From a virus: a stretch of DNA of 28,167 nt. The notes below the pieces were generated by a model. It did no database searches and had not been told where the DNA came from. It worked only from the letters and a program-made list of their open reading frames with translations. The position numbers and the translations under genes are program-made. The stretch covers positions 1-28,167 of IMG/VR virus record IMGVR_UViG_3300017748_000093; one strand, given 5' to 3'. This document shows, piece after piece, positions 7,674 to 14,235 of this stretch (position 1 is the stretch's first letter; each line of letters starts with the position of its first letter).

Positions 7674-9149
7674 CTAATAATATTCTCTTGCTCTACGAGG
7701 AAACCAATCTTCTGGCTCTTCCTCACCCTTTAGTGATACAAAACCACCTTGCCTAAAACGCATAATAGCCATTGTCATACTATCACAATAGTCATCATGA
7801 TCGCCATTCGGAAATGAAGCAACCTCTTCTATAACTTCATCTGCAAACTTTGAGTTAGGATACCACACTTTTCCAGATTCGAAAATAGGAGATACCATAT
7901 GCATCCTCGTAACCTTATCTAAGTTACCCCCTTTGCGTCTGCCAGGACTAAATGTAACTACGGGTAAATTTATTAATCGCATCTCATCCGCTAATGATTG
8001 ACCAGATGCTTTTGCCTCAATCAACATCAAATCTGGTTCCCAATACTCATTCTGCTCTATCGCTATCTCTTTCAATTCTGGAAAATTCCAACGCCCCTTT
8101 GTCGCATCAAGCAATATAATATGCTGTTCACCATTCTCCTTCGGCTCGAAAATACCCCATGTCGTTACAGCACTATAGTCAGCACTCTCTTTTTTACTGT
8201 AAGCCGTATCGTAACTCTGAATAATATAGTCCAATCTCGGTGTGTCTTCCCGTTCCCATAACTGCCACCAATCACGCTTGACCATTGCCACTGCTTCAGA
8301 TGTAGGATTCTGCTGCCACTGAGCATTCCACTTGCCAATGGACAGTGAAGCCTTGACCTTTAACAATTCATCAACATTCCAAAATTCGGGCCATAACGCT
8401 TTTTCAGTAGGAAGTATCGCTGGAAACTCGACCACTTCCCATTGATCTGCCATAGTGTCTTTTGCTTGATCTGTAATTAATCTGCCCGTGAGGTCTTTCT
8501 TAGACCATCTTGTCTGCACAATTATGATGGTACCCCCCGGTTGTAATCTCTGTCTCGGTCCAGAAGTGTACCACTCATATGTATTGTCATACGCTGTCGA
8601 AGACAACGCATCTTGTTCAGAGTGTGGATCATCAATAATTAATAAATCAGCACCACGACCTGTCATTGCTGCACCCACCCCTGCGGCAAAATATTCCCCG
8701 CCACGGCTCGTTTCCCATCTTCCAGCCGCTTGGCTATCCTGTTTCAGGTCCGTATCTGGAAACACATCGCTATAGATAGGATCAGCTATGAGATCACGAA
8801 CCTTCCTTCCAAACCTTACCGCAAGTTCAGTGTTCATGGTAGCTTGTATTATTTTTAATTTAGGGTTCCTTCCTAAAAACCAAGAAGGCATAAGATAAGA
8901 GGCTAATTCAGACTTGGAATGTCTGGGGGGCATATTGATAATTAATCTTTTCAATTTACCATCGGCAATCGCCTCAAGCTTCTCAGCTATTATTCTGTGA
9001 TGCCGTCCTTCGATAAACCCCTCGTATACATGTTTGGCATACGCCATAAACTTGTCCCTTGCCAACTCACGAGTTTCAAGTTTTTTCTTTTGTTCTTCGA
9101 GTTGAAGAACTTGTTGTAACACTTCTTTTGGCAGCGAGTCTAGATTCAT
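7674..9149 (-). CDS. terL: Terminase large subunit
   Basis: 491 residues from the ATG at 9149. Walker A is PPRHSKS (74-80), the usual PPRHGKS with Ser for Gly. Walker B is LLIIDDPH (169-176). The C-terminal RNase H-like nuclease shows YIIQSYDTAYSKKESADYSAV (first acidic residue) and GDHDDYCDSMTMAI near residue 450 (last acidic group). The protein is the ATPase motor that drives DNA through the portal and the nuclease that cuts concatemers. An in-frame TTG two codons further upstream is possible; I prefer the ATG. It is first in the leftward virion operon and is separated from its small subunit by about 3.2 kb carrying plus-strand genes. Confidence 0.93.
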   Translation of the reverse strand: MNLDSLPKEVLQQVLQLEEQKKKLETRELARDKFMAYAKHVYEGFIEGRHHRIIAEKLEAIADGKLKRLIINMPPRHSKSELASYLMPSWFLGRNPKLKIIQATMNTELAVRFGRKVRDLIADPIYSDVFPDTDLKQDSQAAGRWETSRGGEYFAAGVGAAMTGRGADLLIIDDPHSEQDALSSTAYDNTYEWYTSGPRQRLQPGGTIIIVQTRWSKKDLTGRLITDQAKDTMADQWEVVEFPAILPTEKALWPEFWNVDELLKVKASLSIGKWNAQWQQNPTSEAVAMVKRDWWQLWEREDTPRLDYIIQSYDTAYSKKESADYSAVTTWGIFEPKENGEQHIILLDATKGRWNFPELKEIAIEQNEYWEPDLMLIEAKASGQSLADEMRLINLPVVTFSPGRRKGGNLDKVTRMHMVSPIFESGKVWYPNSKFADEVIEEVASFPNGDHDDYCDSMTMAIMRFRQGGFVSLKGEEEPEDWFPRRAREYY

Positions 9150-9441
9150 GCCCAAACGATAATATATTTGAATGAATTTATCAAGCTAACATGACATGAC
9201 ATGCCACATACTACACACCCCCGTTATATGGGTGGGAGGGGGTTATTGGATTGCAAAGTTAACATGTTAATTAAATCAGTAACCCCAACATAGTTAACAT
9301 GTTAAGTAATAACTCTAAGTAATTAGTTAACATGTTAATAAGAAAGTTAAAATAAATGCAATTAATTGTAATTAATTGTTTTACTTATTTAAAAAACCGT
9401 GATACTGTTTTTTTATAACTTAACAAAACGAGGGTAATAAA
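9150..9441. promoter_or_regulatory. Divergent control region between terL and the rightward genes
   Basis: About 290 bases with no gene. From left to right: an AT-rich stretch before terL with TATATT (minus) at 9161-9166; overlapping CATGACA repeats at 9189-9203; a G/C-rich inverted patch at 9217-9243 (CCCCC facing GGGGG); three exact TTAACATGTTAA palindromes at 9259-9270, 9294-9305 and 9327-9338, spaced 35 and 33 bases, about three helical turns; then CAATTAATTG at 9359-9368 and a TTGTTT with GATACT at 9401-9406 as possible promoter parts for the gene at 9442. The layout is that of a repressor- or activator-controlled divergent promoter pair. No transcription start is proven. Confidence 0.6.
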
Positions 9442-9873
9442 ATGAAAGATCAAATTACAAGAGAAAGTTTAGCTAAAGGAACTTTGGTAAGAGTTTATAG
9501 AAACTTAACTACAGATACTTTTAGTGTCCAAGTAAAAGTAAGAAGAGGTAATGGTAAACTTGGATGGATAGTTATTGGATATTGTGACCATATGAGACTA
9601 GACAATGCCCACTTTATTGTTGGAGAAAAAACTAGACAAAAAGTAATAGCAGAAAACAAAAAGTATGTTCATGCTTATGTGTCTGGTGAATGGTGTGACA
9701 CTTGGACATTATCTGGTGATCTAGAAACAGTTACATATAATCCTAGAAAGTCTAGATACTTTAGAACTACTACCTACTATGGCAATAGATCTATTGATCC
9801 AAAATGGAAAGGAACTGTTTATCTCCACAGAGATTCACAAAAAGGTTTAACTGTAACAAGGAAAGTGGCTTAG
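9442..9873 (+). CDS. Unknown basic protein
   Basis: 143 residues, rich in beta-forming and basic segments (LAKGTLVRVYRNLTTDTFSV; KVRRGNGKLGWIVIGY; KSRYFRTTTYYGNRS). No membrane segment and no recognised motif. GAGGG lies upstream of the ATG. It is the first gene of a short rightward unit of three that ends at a strong terminator near 10384-10412, and it follows a control region with three palindromic sites, so it is likely among the most tightly regulated genes here. I recall similar hypothetical proteins in marine phages; function unknown. Confidence 0.75.
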   Translation: MKDQITRESLAKGTLVRVYRNLTTDTFSVQVKVRRGNGKLGWIVIGYCDHMRLDNAHFIVGEKTRQKVIAENKKYVHAYVSGEWCDTWTLSGDLETVTYNPRKSRYFRTTTYYGNRSIDPKWKGTVYLHRDSQKGLTVTRKVA

Positions 9874-9899
9874 TGCCACTTCCTAGAAAGGATAATAAG

Positions 9900-10178
9900 A
9901 TGACTAAATTAACTCAATCTGAAAAACTTATTAATCATTACAAAAAACAAGCAGAGATTAGAGATAAGCATTTAGAGAAAACAAATAATAATGTTAGTGA
10001 TAAAATAGATATCACTCCTAATTGGATTACATGTGGGGAAATAATTATAATGGCATTGCAAAACCCTAATTTAGATCACAAGGGTTTTGAAAATGTTTTT
10101 GCTAATATTAGAGATATGGCAAAAAAAATGGATCATGCTAATAAAATAATTAAACAACTAAAATCAGAAAAAGGATAA
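9900..10178 (+). CDS. Unknown small helical protein
   Basis: 92 residues from the ATG at 9900 (MTKLTQSEKLINHYKKQAEI), with AGAAAGGA nine bases upstream. An in-frame codon further upstream would extend it into the previous gene, which I reject because of the good ribosome site here. It is nearly all helix, polar and charged, with a central IDITPNWITCGEIIIMALQNPN. No family recognised. Second gene of the three-gene unit. Confidence 0.65.
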   Translation: MTKLTQSEKLINHYKKQAEIRDKHLEKTNNNVSDKIDITPNWITCGEIIIMALQNPNLDHKGFENVFANIRDMAKKMDHANKIIKQLKSEKG

Positions 10179-10182
10179 TAAG

Positions 10183-10368
10183 ATGAATTGGTTTACATAT
10201 AGCAGTATCGATAACAATCTTAAAACTTATAATACAAGAGAAGTGAATTGTTTAGAATGTAAAGAAACATTAGTAACAAGAGACTATGAAGAAACATTTA
10301 AAGAATGTTATTACTGTGGATCTAATAAACTAGGAAATGAAAGAATAGTAATTAATCCAAACATATAA
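10183..10368 (+). CDS. Small zinc-ribbon protein
   Basis: 61 residues. Two CxxC pairs, C23-LE-C26 and C42-YY-C45-G, separated by 15 residues, form a zinc-ribbon pattern. The rest is polar. It starts four bases after the preceding stop with AAAGGA upstream and is the last gene before the terminator. Zinc ribbons of this size in phages often bind nucleic acid or a host polymerase; the actual partner is unknown. Confidence 0.7.
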   Translation: MNWFTYSSIDNNLKTYNTREVNCLECKETLVTRDYEETFKECYYCGSNKLGNERIVINPNI

Positions 10369-10383
10369 AGTTTTATCCTCGAA

Positions 10384-10412
10384 GAATGGGAGCATATGCT
10401 CCCATTTTTTTT
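10384..10412 (+). terminator. Rho-independent terminator
   Basis: A perfect stem ATGGGAGC/GCTCCCAT (extendable by AA/TT) with an ATAT loop, followed directly by eight T. It ends the unit 9442-10368. Confidence 0.92.
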
Positions 10413-10751
10413 GTGTTTGTTTTTTGTGTTTGTTAAAACGGTCATTAACACGCAAGACGCAAGACAATGAACATGTTCAATATATCCTCCAAGATGCAAG
10501 AACCATATTTAGTTAACATTGTTAACCAACTACGGTCGCTCCCTACGGTCGCAATAACGGTCATGACCTTCGGTCATGGCTCATGTACGGTCTTGCCTCG
10601 ATCGTTAACATGTTAATAGTTAACATGTTAAAGGCCTGGATAGTTAACATGTTAATTGATAGTTGTTATTTATTGCAATTAATTGTTTACTTATTCTTAT
10701 TTATAGGTTATTGTTTATTTATAAACAAAAACGATATGAAAGGATAAAAAA
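10413..10751. promoter_or_regulatory. Repeat-rich control region upstream of 10752
   Basis: About 340 bases without a gene. It holds a CGGTCA...(ACGCAAG)2 repeat at 10438-10465; palindrome TGAACATGTTCA at 10468-10479; an imperfect 13-bp form TTAACATTGTTAA at 10513-10525; a GC-richer block at 10531-10590 with five CGGTC copies, some facing each other; three exact TTAACATGTTAA at 10605-10616, 10620-10631 and 10644-10655; then CAATTAATTG at 10676-10685, TTGTTT at 10683-10688 and AT-rich DNA to the gene. The same ingredients recur at 11878-12041, suggesting duplicated regulatory modules. Confidence 0.65.
10619..10640 (+). repeat. 22-bp unit, copy 1 (operator plus AAGGCCTGGA)
   Basis: The operator palindrome with its preceding G is followed by AAGGCCTGGA. 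The same 22 bases recur at 11994-12015 and, inverted, at 15066-15087. Confidence 0.85.
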
Positions 10752-11087
10752 ATGACATATCAAAAAATAAATATCGAAAATGATTTAATACAAAGTGAGT
10801 TTAATTGTTATTCAATTGAGGATAGAAAAAAAGCAATTATTGCTATTCTTAAAATGTATGAATTATCAAAAGACAATAAAAAAGTTTATGAAGGTTTAAA
10901 GGATATGGAAAAAACAATTAAAGCTTTAATTGAGATAAACAAAGAAAAGGGTTTAAAATCTGGTAAAGCTAAAATTGTTAAAAGTAAAAAATATCTAGTA
11001 TTAAAAAAAGGTATACTAGACAGACTGAAAATTCATAATAGAGGATATTTCAAATATACTACTAGAGATTTATTCAAATACTTATAA
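10752..11087 (+). CDS. Unknown lysine-rich protein
   Basis: 111 residues, AT-driven Lys/Ile composition, mostly helical (KKVYEGLKDMEKTIKALIEI) with a basic C-terminal half (SGKAKIVKSKKYLVLKKG). The end, RGYFKYTTRDLFKYL, has a small beta-like pattern. AAAGGA precedes the ATG. It is followed by a perfect 12-bp hairpin and has its own operator-rich upstream region, so it is probably expressed alone. No family recognised. Confidence 0.65.
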   Translation: MTYQKINIENDLIQSEFNCYSIEDRKKAIIAILKMYELSKDNKKVYEGLKDMEKTIKALIEINKEKGLKSGKAKIVKSKKYLVLKKGILDRLKIHNRGYFKYTTRDLFKYL

Positions 11088-11094
11088 AACTAAT

Positions 11095-11125
11095 AACCCA
11101 TTGCAATTTATTGCAATGGGTTTAT
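11095..11125 (+). terminator. Perfect 12-bp hairpin, probable terminator
   Basis: AACCCATTGCAA faces TTGCAATGGGTT across a TTTA loop just after the stop codon of the gene ending at 11087. The following T tract is short (TTTATAATT), so efficiency is uncertain; it could also protect the 3' end. Confidence 0.6.
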
Positions 11126-11150
11126 AATTAACTTATTGGAGGATTAAAAA

Positions 11151-11780
11151 ATGATACAATTAAATAAAGAAGAAAAAAGTTATTATAAAAAAATGTTATC
11201 TAGTACGTCTAAACTTGGCGTTAAATCAATTTCATTAAATGCAAATCTTTGTAAAACTGGATCTAAACTAGCAAAAAAACCTGGAACAGTTTGCAATGGA
11301 TGTTATGCATTAAAAGGATGTTACGTTTTTCCAGTAGTTAAGGATGCAATGGCTAGACGTTTAGAGTTTTTTAACAGTAAAGATTTTATTCCAATTATGG
11401 TTTGGTTATTACAATCACAAACTAAAAAGTTTTTTAGATGGTTTGATTCTGGAGATATTCAAACTGTTTTTATGGGTTTAAATATTTTAGAGATTTGTAA
11501 ACAAACTCCAGATATTAAACATTGGATACCGTCAAAAGAATATAAAATGTGGAGACAAGTTTTAAAAATTGAGTCTTTACCAAAAAATGTTTGTTTAAGA
11601 ATCTCTTCGCCAAACATTGACCAAAAACCATTAGATGGATTTAACAATACATCTACAGTACATGAAAATAAAAAAGCTTTTGGTTTAGAATGTATTGCAT
11701 ATAAACAAGAAGGTAAATGTTTAGAATGTAAAGCTTGTTATAATCCAAAAGTAAAAAATGTTTCATATCCTTTACATTGA
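11151..11780 (+). CDS. GP88-family protein
   Basis: 209 residues. The start LGVKSISLNANLCKTGSKLAKKPGTVCNGCYALKGCY, with C34, C48, C51 (CNGCYA) and C57, followed by R-EFFN, then FFRWFDSGDIQ and VCLRISSP, and a late CLECKAC pair, fits the phage gene-product-88 (GP88) family as I recall it. The cysteine grouping suggests a bound metal or iron-sulfur cluster. The biochemical role of the family is not known to me. GGAGG precedes the ATG. The gene stands alone between a hairpin on the left and two hairpins on the right, with palindromic operators on both sides of that stretch. Confidence 0.7.
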   Translation: MIQLNKEEKSYYKKMLSSTSKLGVKSISLNANLCKTGSKLAKKPGTVCNGCYALKGCYVFPVVKDAMARRLEFFNSKDFIPIMVWLLQSQTKKFFRWFDSGDIQTVFMGLNILEICKQTPDIKHWIPSKEYKMWRQVLKIESLPKNVCLRISSPNIDQKPLDGFNNTSTVHENKKAFGLECIAYKQEGKCLECKACYNPKVKNVSYPLH

Positions 11781-11803
11781 TAATTTAACATGTTAAACAA
11801 ATA

Positions 11804-11826
11804 GTGAGCTAATCGGGATAGCTCAC
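11804..11826. repeat. 8-bp hairpin after the GP88 gene
   Basis: GTGAGCTA faces TAGCTCAC with a seven-base loop. No T tract follows on the plus strand. It sits between the operator at 11785-11796 and the strong terminator at 11840-11877. Confidence 0.6.
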
Positions 11827-11839
11827 TTATCAAGCTCTA

Positions 11840-11877
11840 GAGACTAGGAAATCCTCCCCTCCTAGTCTCTTTTTTTT
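11840..11877 (+). terminator. Rho-independent terminator
   Basis: GAGACTAGGA faces TCCTAGTCTC, a perfect 10-bp stem with a ten-base loop, followed by eight T. It ends the unit that carries the GP88 gene. Confidence 0.92.
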
Positions 11878-12037
11878 GTGATCGTTTTCGATCACAAACG
11901 GTCACAAGACGCAAGACGCAAGACCATGGTCAAGCATCTTTTATCGATGGTCAATTGACCATCGGTCATCAACACGCAAGACGCAAGAAAATAGTTAACA
12001 TGTTAAAGGCCTGGATTTCCAGGATTTAGTTAACATG
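11878..12037. promoter_or_regulatory. Repeat-rich space between convergent units
   Basis: No gene. It holds two CGGTCA/(ACGCAAG)n repeats at 11898-11925 and 11962-11989, a perfect 20-bp palindrome at 11945-11964 (centre GGTCAATTGACC), operators TTAACATGTTAA at 11995-12006 and 12030-12041, and CCTGGATTTCCAGG at 12010-12023. Since the flanking genes converge here, these are not upstream sites of either neighbour, which argues for a role other than simple promoter control, such as replication or terminating or insulating transcription. Confidence 0.55.
11994..12015 (+). repeat. 22-bp unit, copy 2
   Basis: Identical to 10619-10640 over all 22 bases; its end forms half of CCTGGATTTCCAGG at 12010-12023. 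Confidence 0.85.
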
Positions 12038-12412
12038 TTAACGGCTGCCAAAGATGGATTTTATTATTTCTTTTATGTCTTTTGTCTGTAAAATAGCCTT
12101 TGTCAAAAGACCATTGTCAGATAATTCAATGGCTTGAGACCCTTCAAATAAAAATAGGTCAGAGGTCAAGAGGTGCTTGACCAAGAAAAAAGATAACCCT
12201 TTTGAATTAAAAAGCGACATATTCCAAGCAATTTGTGATCTTTGTAATAAAATGTGGTTGTTTTTAGTTGTTTTTAATTCAACAAATACAGAAATACCAT
12301 TGTGACATAAAAAAGTGTCACACATTCCATTTGATACCCTATTTTCAATTCTTTGATAATGAGTTTTTGGAGGAAGATTTTTCTTCAATAGCAACCAAAG
12401 ATTTTTCTCCAT
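12038..12412 (-). CDS. Putative PD-(D/E)XK nuclease, VRR-NUC-like
   Basis: 124 residues. The start MEKNLWLLLKKNLPPKTHYQRIENR is followed by GMCDTFLCHNG and ISVFVELKTTKNN, giving the D...ExK catalytic core (GxxD then V-E-L-K) seen in VRR-NUC and related phage nucleases; the R-I-E after the first helix also fits. QRSQIAW follows, as usual in this group. Such enzymes cut branched or other structured DNA, such as packaging or recombination intermediates. The ATG at 12412 lies inside the small terminase gene in another frame, a 68-base overlap; the frame's N-terminal motif matches family members, so I accept the long overlap. The stop codon lies within an operator palindrome. Confidence 0.75.
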   Translation of the reverse strand: MEKNLWLLLKKNLPPKTHYQRIENRVSNGMCDTFLCHNGISVFVELKTTKNNHILLQRSQIAWNMSLFNSKGLSFFLVKHLLTSDLFLFEGSQAIELSDNGLLTKAILQTKDIKEIIKSIFGSR

Positions 12413-12881
12413 CGTCTTTTACTTTCTTAAATTGACCCTCTACAAAAGCATGAGGATAATCTGATCTGATTTGTTGAAGTCTAGCAATAATTTCTTCTCG
12501 ACTTAATTTATCAAGTTGATGAATATGGTTTTGTTCTCGTCTATCAACTGTTAATCCACCTAATGCCGATCTTGTTTTCTCTGCATTTATTGATGCAGAA
12601 AATTGTCCCTCTTCTTCTGCTCTATGAGATAATTCAGATAATCTTTTTAACTGACCAATCAATGTCACTCCATATTTTCTTTCTCTTTCATCTCGAAGTT
12701 CTTTTACATGTTCAGTAACTAAAGGAAAATCTTTTCCATTTAATAATTTAGATGCATGAAATTTTGCACTATCCTCTGCGTAACCACTTTTAATTGCACA
12801 TTGTTTTGCAGAATAAATACCTTCGACATAGTGTTTAGCAAACTCTCTTTGTCTAGGTGTTAGTTTTGATTTATTAGCCAT
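12345..12881 (-). CDS. terS: Terminase small subunit (Terminase_2 type)
   Basis: 178 residues. The N-terminal LTPRQREFAKHYVEGIYSAKQCAIKSGYAEDSAKFHASKLL is the helix-turn-helix of the Terminase_2 family, which recognises the phage packaging site. Then come a helical oligomerisation region (TEHVKELRDERERKYG; LKRLSELSHRAEEEGQFSASINAEK) and a polar tail rich in S and K. It would form a ring that loads the large subunit on DNA. The gene has no Shine-Dalgarno before its ATG; instead a good promoter (TTGATT, 16 bases, TATAAT) ends seven bases before the start, so its mRNA may be leaderless. It lies apart from terL with plus-strand genes between them. Confidence 0.88.
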   Translation of the reverse strand: MANKSKLTPRQREFAKHYVEGIYSAKQCAIKSGYAEDSAKFHASKLLNGKDFPLVTEHVKELRDERERKYGVTLIGQLKRLSELSHRAEEEGQFSASINAEKTRSALGGLTVDRREQNHIHQLDKLSREEIIARLQQIRSDYPHAFVEGQFKKVKDDGEKSLVAIEEKSSSKNSLSKN

Positions 12882-13194
12882 ATGGCTATTATAGGGATTT
12901 TCACAACCAAATCAATTTGGAAAAAACAAAATCTCGTGTGCGTTTTGGTAGTGATTTGAAAGTGTGTAAATGTGTATAAAGTGTGTAAATTATTTGAAGG
13001 TGGATAAAGGTTTTAGAACTGTTTACACACTTACACACTTACACGCCTATTTTCTCAAAAACTTTTTCAAATTTATTTTCGTTGTGAAAAACCCTATATA
13101 AGTAAAATAATTGTCATTAATTGCAATTAAATGTTTTTTTATTTTAATTTATGTGTTAGGCTCTTCTTAGGTTAAAAAATTATGGAGGATCAAA
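12882..13194. other. Candidate replication origin or switch region
   Basis: About 310 bases without a gene, between divergent genes. The left end is the terS promoter. The middle (12961-13047) has AGTGTGTAAA at 12961-12970 and 12980-12989, TGTGTATAA at 12971-12979 (complement TTATACACA, an exact TTATNCACA DnaA-box match), GGTGGATAA at 12999-13007 (one base off TGTGGATAA), then TTTACACAC and TTACACACTT facing back at 13022-13040. The 10-bp arms at 12980-12989 and 13022-13031 are perfectly inverted. AT-rich DNA follows, then TTGCAATTAA at 13121-13130 and the ribosome site of the gene at 13195. The origin reading is inference. Confidence 0.5.
12888..12915 (-). promoter_or_regulatory. Promoter of terS, sigma-70 type
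   Basis: Read on the minus strand: TTGATT at 12915-12910, a 16-base spacer, and TATAAT at 12893-12888. The predicted start of transcription falls at or next to the A of the terS ATG (12881). Confidence 0.7.
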
Positions 13195-13368
13195 GTGAAC
13201 ATTTATTTAACTAAAAAAGATCAAGAAGTTTTAAAGGCAATTTTAAGACAAGAACAAACTTCTCAAACATCTACATGGGAAGTTAATGGCGAAAGAAATT
13301 TTGTTGATGTCGATATTCTATTACAGAAGTTAACTACTAATTGGTTTAATTCGAAAGGAAATAAATAA
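13195..13368 (+). CDS. Tiny unknown protein, GTG start
   Basis: 57 residues, starting MNIYLTKKDQEVLKAILRQE. The GTG lies seven bases after TGGAGG; no ATG is usable because the nearest one hits a stop. It resembles a small helical domain with a Gln/Thr-rich loop. Its stop overlaps the next ATG (TAATG). It is the first gene of the long rightward operon, right after the candidate origin. Confidence 0.6.
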   Translation: MNIYLTKKDQEVLKAILRQEQTSQTSTWEVNGERNFVDVDILLQKLTTNWFNSKGNK

Positions 13369-13535
13369 TGTACGTTTTATTTTGTTACGGAGTTTATGGA
13401 TATTATGAGACTTATAATGAGGCTCTTTCCATGAAAAAAATCCTAGAGAAAAAAGGATACAAAGATGTTCTATCAATTGAAAAAATGGAGAACTATCAAG
13501 ATGCAGAAAAAATATATGCAAAGGGAGATGTGTAA
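13368..13535 (+). CDS. Tiny unknown protein
   Basis: 55 residues, starting MYVLFCYGVYGYYETYNEAL. It has an aromatic beta-like start and then a helix and a second strand (KKILEKKGYKDVLSIEKME), a small alpha/beta fold. Start coupled to the previous stop. No family recognised. Confidence 0.6.
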   Translation: MYVLFCYGVYGYYETYNEALSMKKILEKKGYKDVLSIEKMENYQDAEKIYAKGDV

Positions 13536-13536
13536 A

Positions 13537-13842
13537 ATGAAAAAAATAACTAGAACAACAATTAAAAGTTTTATCAAAAAGAATTTCGATGATCTTTATA
13601 TTTCTACAAGATCAAGATTTAATGGGATGATTGATTGTGTAGATAGATGTCATGATCAATCTTTTTATAAAGTTGAAAAAGATGAAAGAGAAAGATTTCA
13701 TGATAGTTCATTAGGAATTAAGAATGCTTATTTTGTTGGAAGTAGTAGAGATTATTTTCAACTATATGATCAAAATGGTTTTAAGGGTTATGAAATTTAT
13801 AACTGTGTTGGTTCTTTTATCTTAGCAACTAAGGAGGGTTAA
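13537..13842 (+). CDS. Unknown small protein
   Basis: 101 residues from the ATG at 13537, one base after the previous stop, with GGGAGA upstream. Starts MKKITRTTIKSFIKKNFDDL. Contains CVDRCHDQSFYKVEKDERERF and YFVGSSRDYFQLYDQNGFKGYEIYN, the latter a clear beta hairpin pattern. I recall similar phage hypothetical proteins but no function. A longer frame extending upstream exists; the ribosome site favours this start. Confidence 0.65.
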   Translation: MKKITRTTIKSFIKKNFDDLYISTRSRFNGMIDCVDRCHDQSFYKVEKDERERFHDSSLGIKNAYFVGSSRDYFQLYDQNGFKGYEIYNCVGSFILATKEG

Positions 13843-14235
13843 ATGGACAGTTATAAATCATTAACAAAATTATATAATAGATGGTTGTTAAGAAATAAAT
13901 ATAACCCTCTAATTAGTGCAGACGATCTCCTCTATGATCATCATGGAGGGGAGATAACTTTAACAAACATTCAAGAAAAATGGATTAGAAAATTCATAAA
14001 TGTTTGGGAAAAAGCAGAAGAACATGAATTTGAAAAAAGTAAAACTGATCAAGATAAGATTGGAGAATTGTGGAATGAATATCTTTACAAAGACAAGAGA
14101 TCATTCAACGAATATTTTTCCGAGGAGTTTGGTTTTACTCCAAACGAAGACATTACCTACAAGCAATTAAGATTATTGTGTGTAATGTTTTTTCATAACA
14201 AAAATGTCAAAGGTAATTTGTGGGAGGAAGTATAA
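13843..14235 (+). CDS. Unknown small protein
   Basis: 130 residues, starting MDSYKSLTKLYNRWLLRNKY. Helical, with DDLLYDHHGGEITLTNIQEKWIRKFI and a C-terminal EDITYKQLRLLCVMFFHNKN. It begins directly after the preceding stop with GGAGG in the end of that gene. No motif recognised. Confidence 0.65.
   Translation: MDSYKSLTKLYNRWLLRNKYNPLISADDLLYDHHGGEITLTNIQEKWIRKFINVWEKAEEHEFEKSKTDQDKIGELWNEYLYKDKRSFNEYFSEEFGFTPNEDITYKQLRLLCVMFFHNKNVKGNLWEEV

Noticed and set aside
9230-9242. G-quadruplex at GGGTGGGAGGGGG
   Set aside because: Only three G runs are present, so a standard intramolecular four-run quadruplex is not supported.
9900-10178. Longer start at 9804 for the second rightward gene
   Set aside because: It would overlap the preceding gene by 70 bases, while the ATG at 9900 follows a good ribosome site.
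10438-11989. CRISPR array from the repeated ACGCAAG units
   Set aside because: Units are 7 bases, in tandem pairs, without regular spacers; this does not fit CRISPR repeats.
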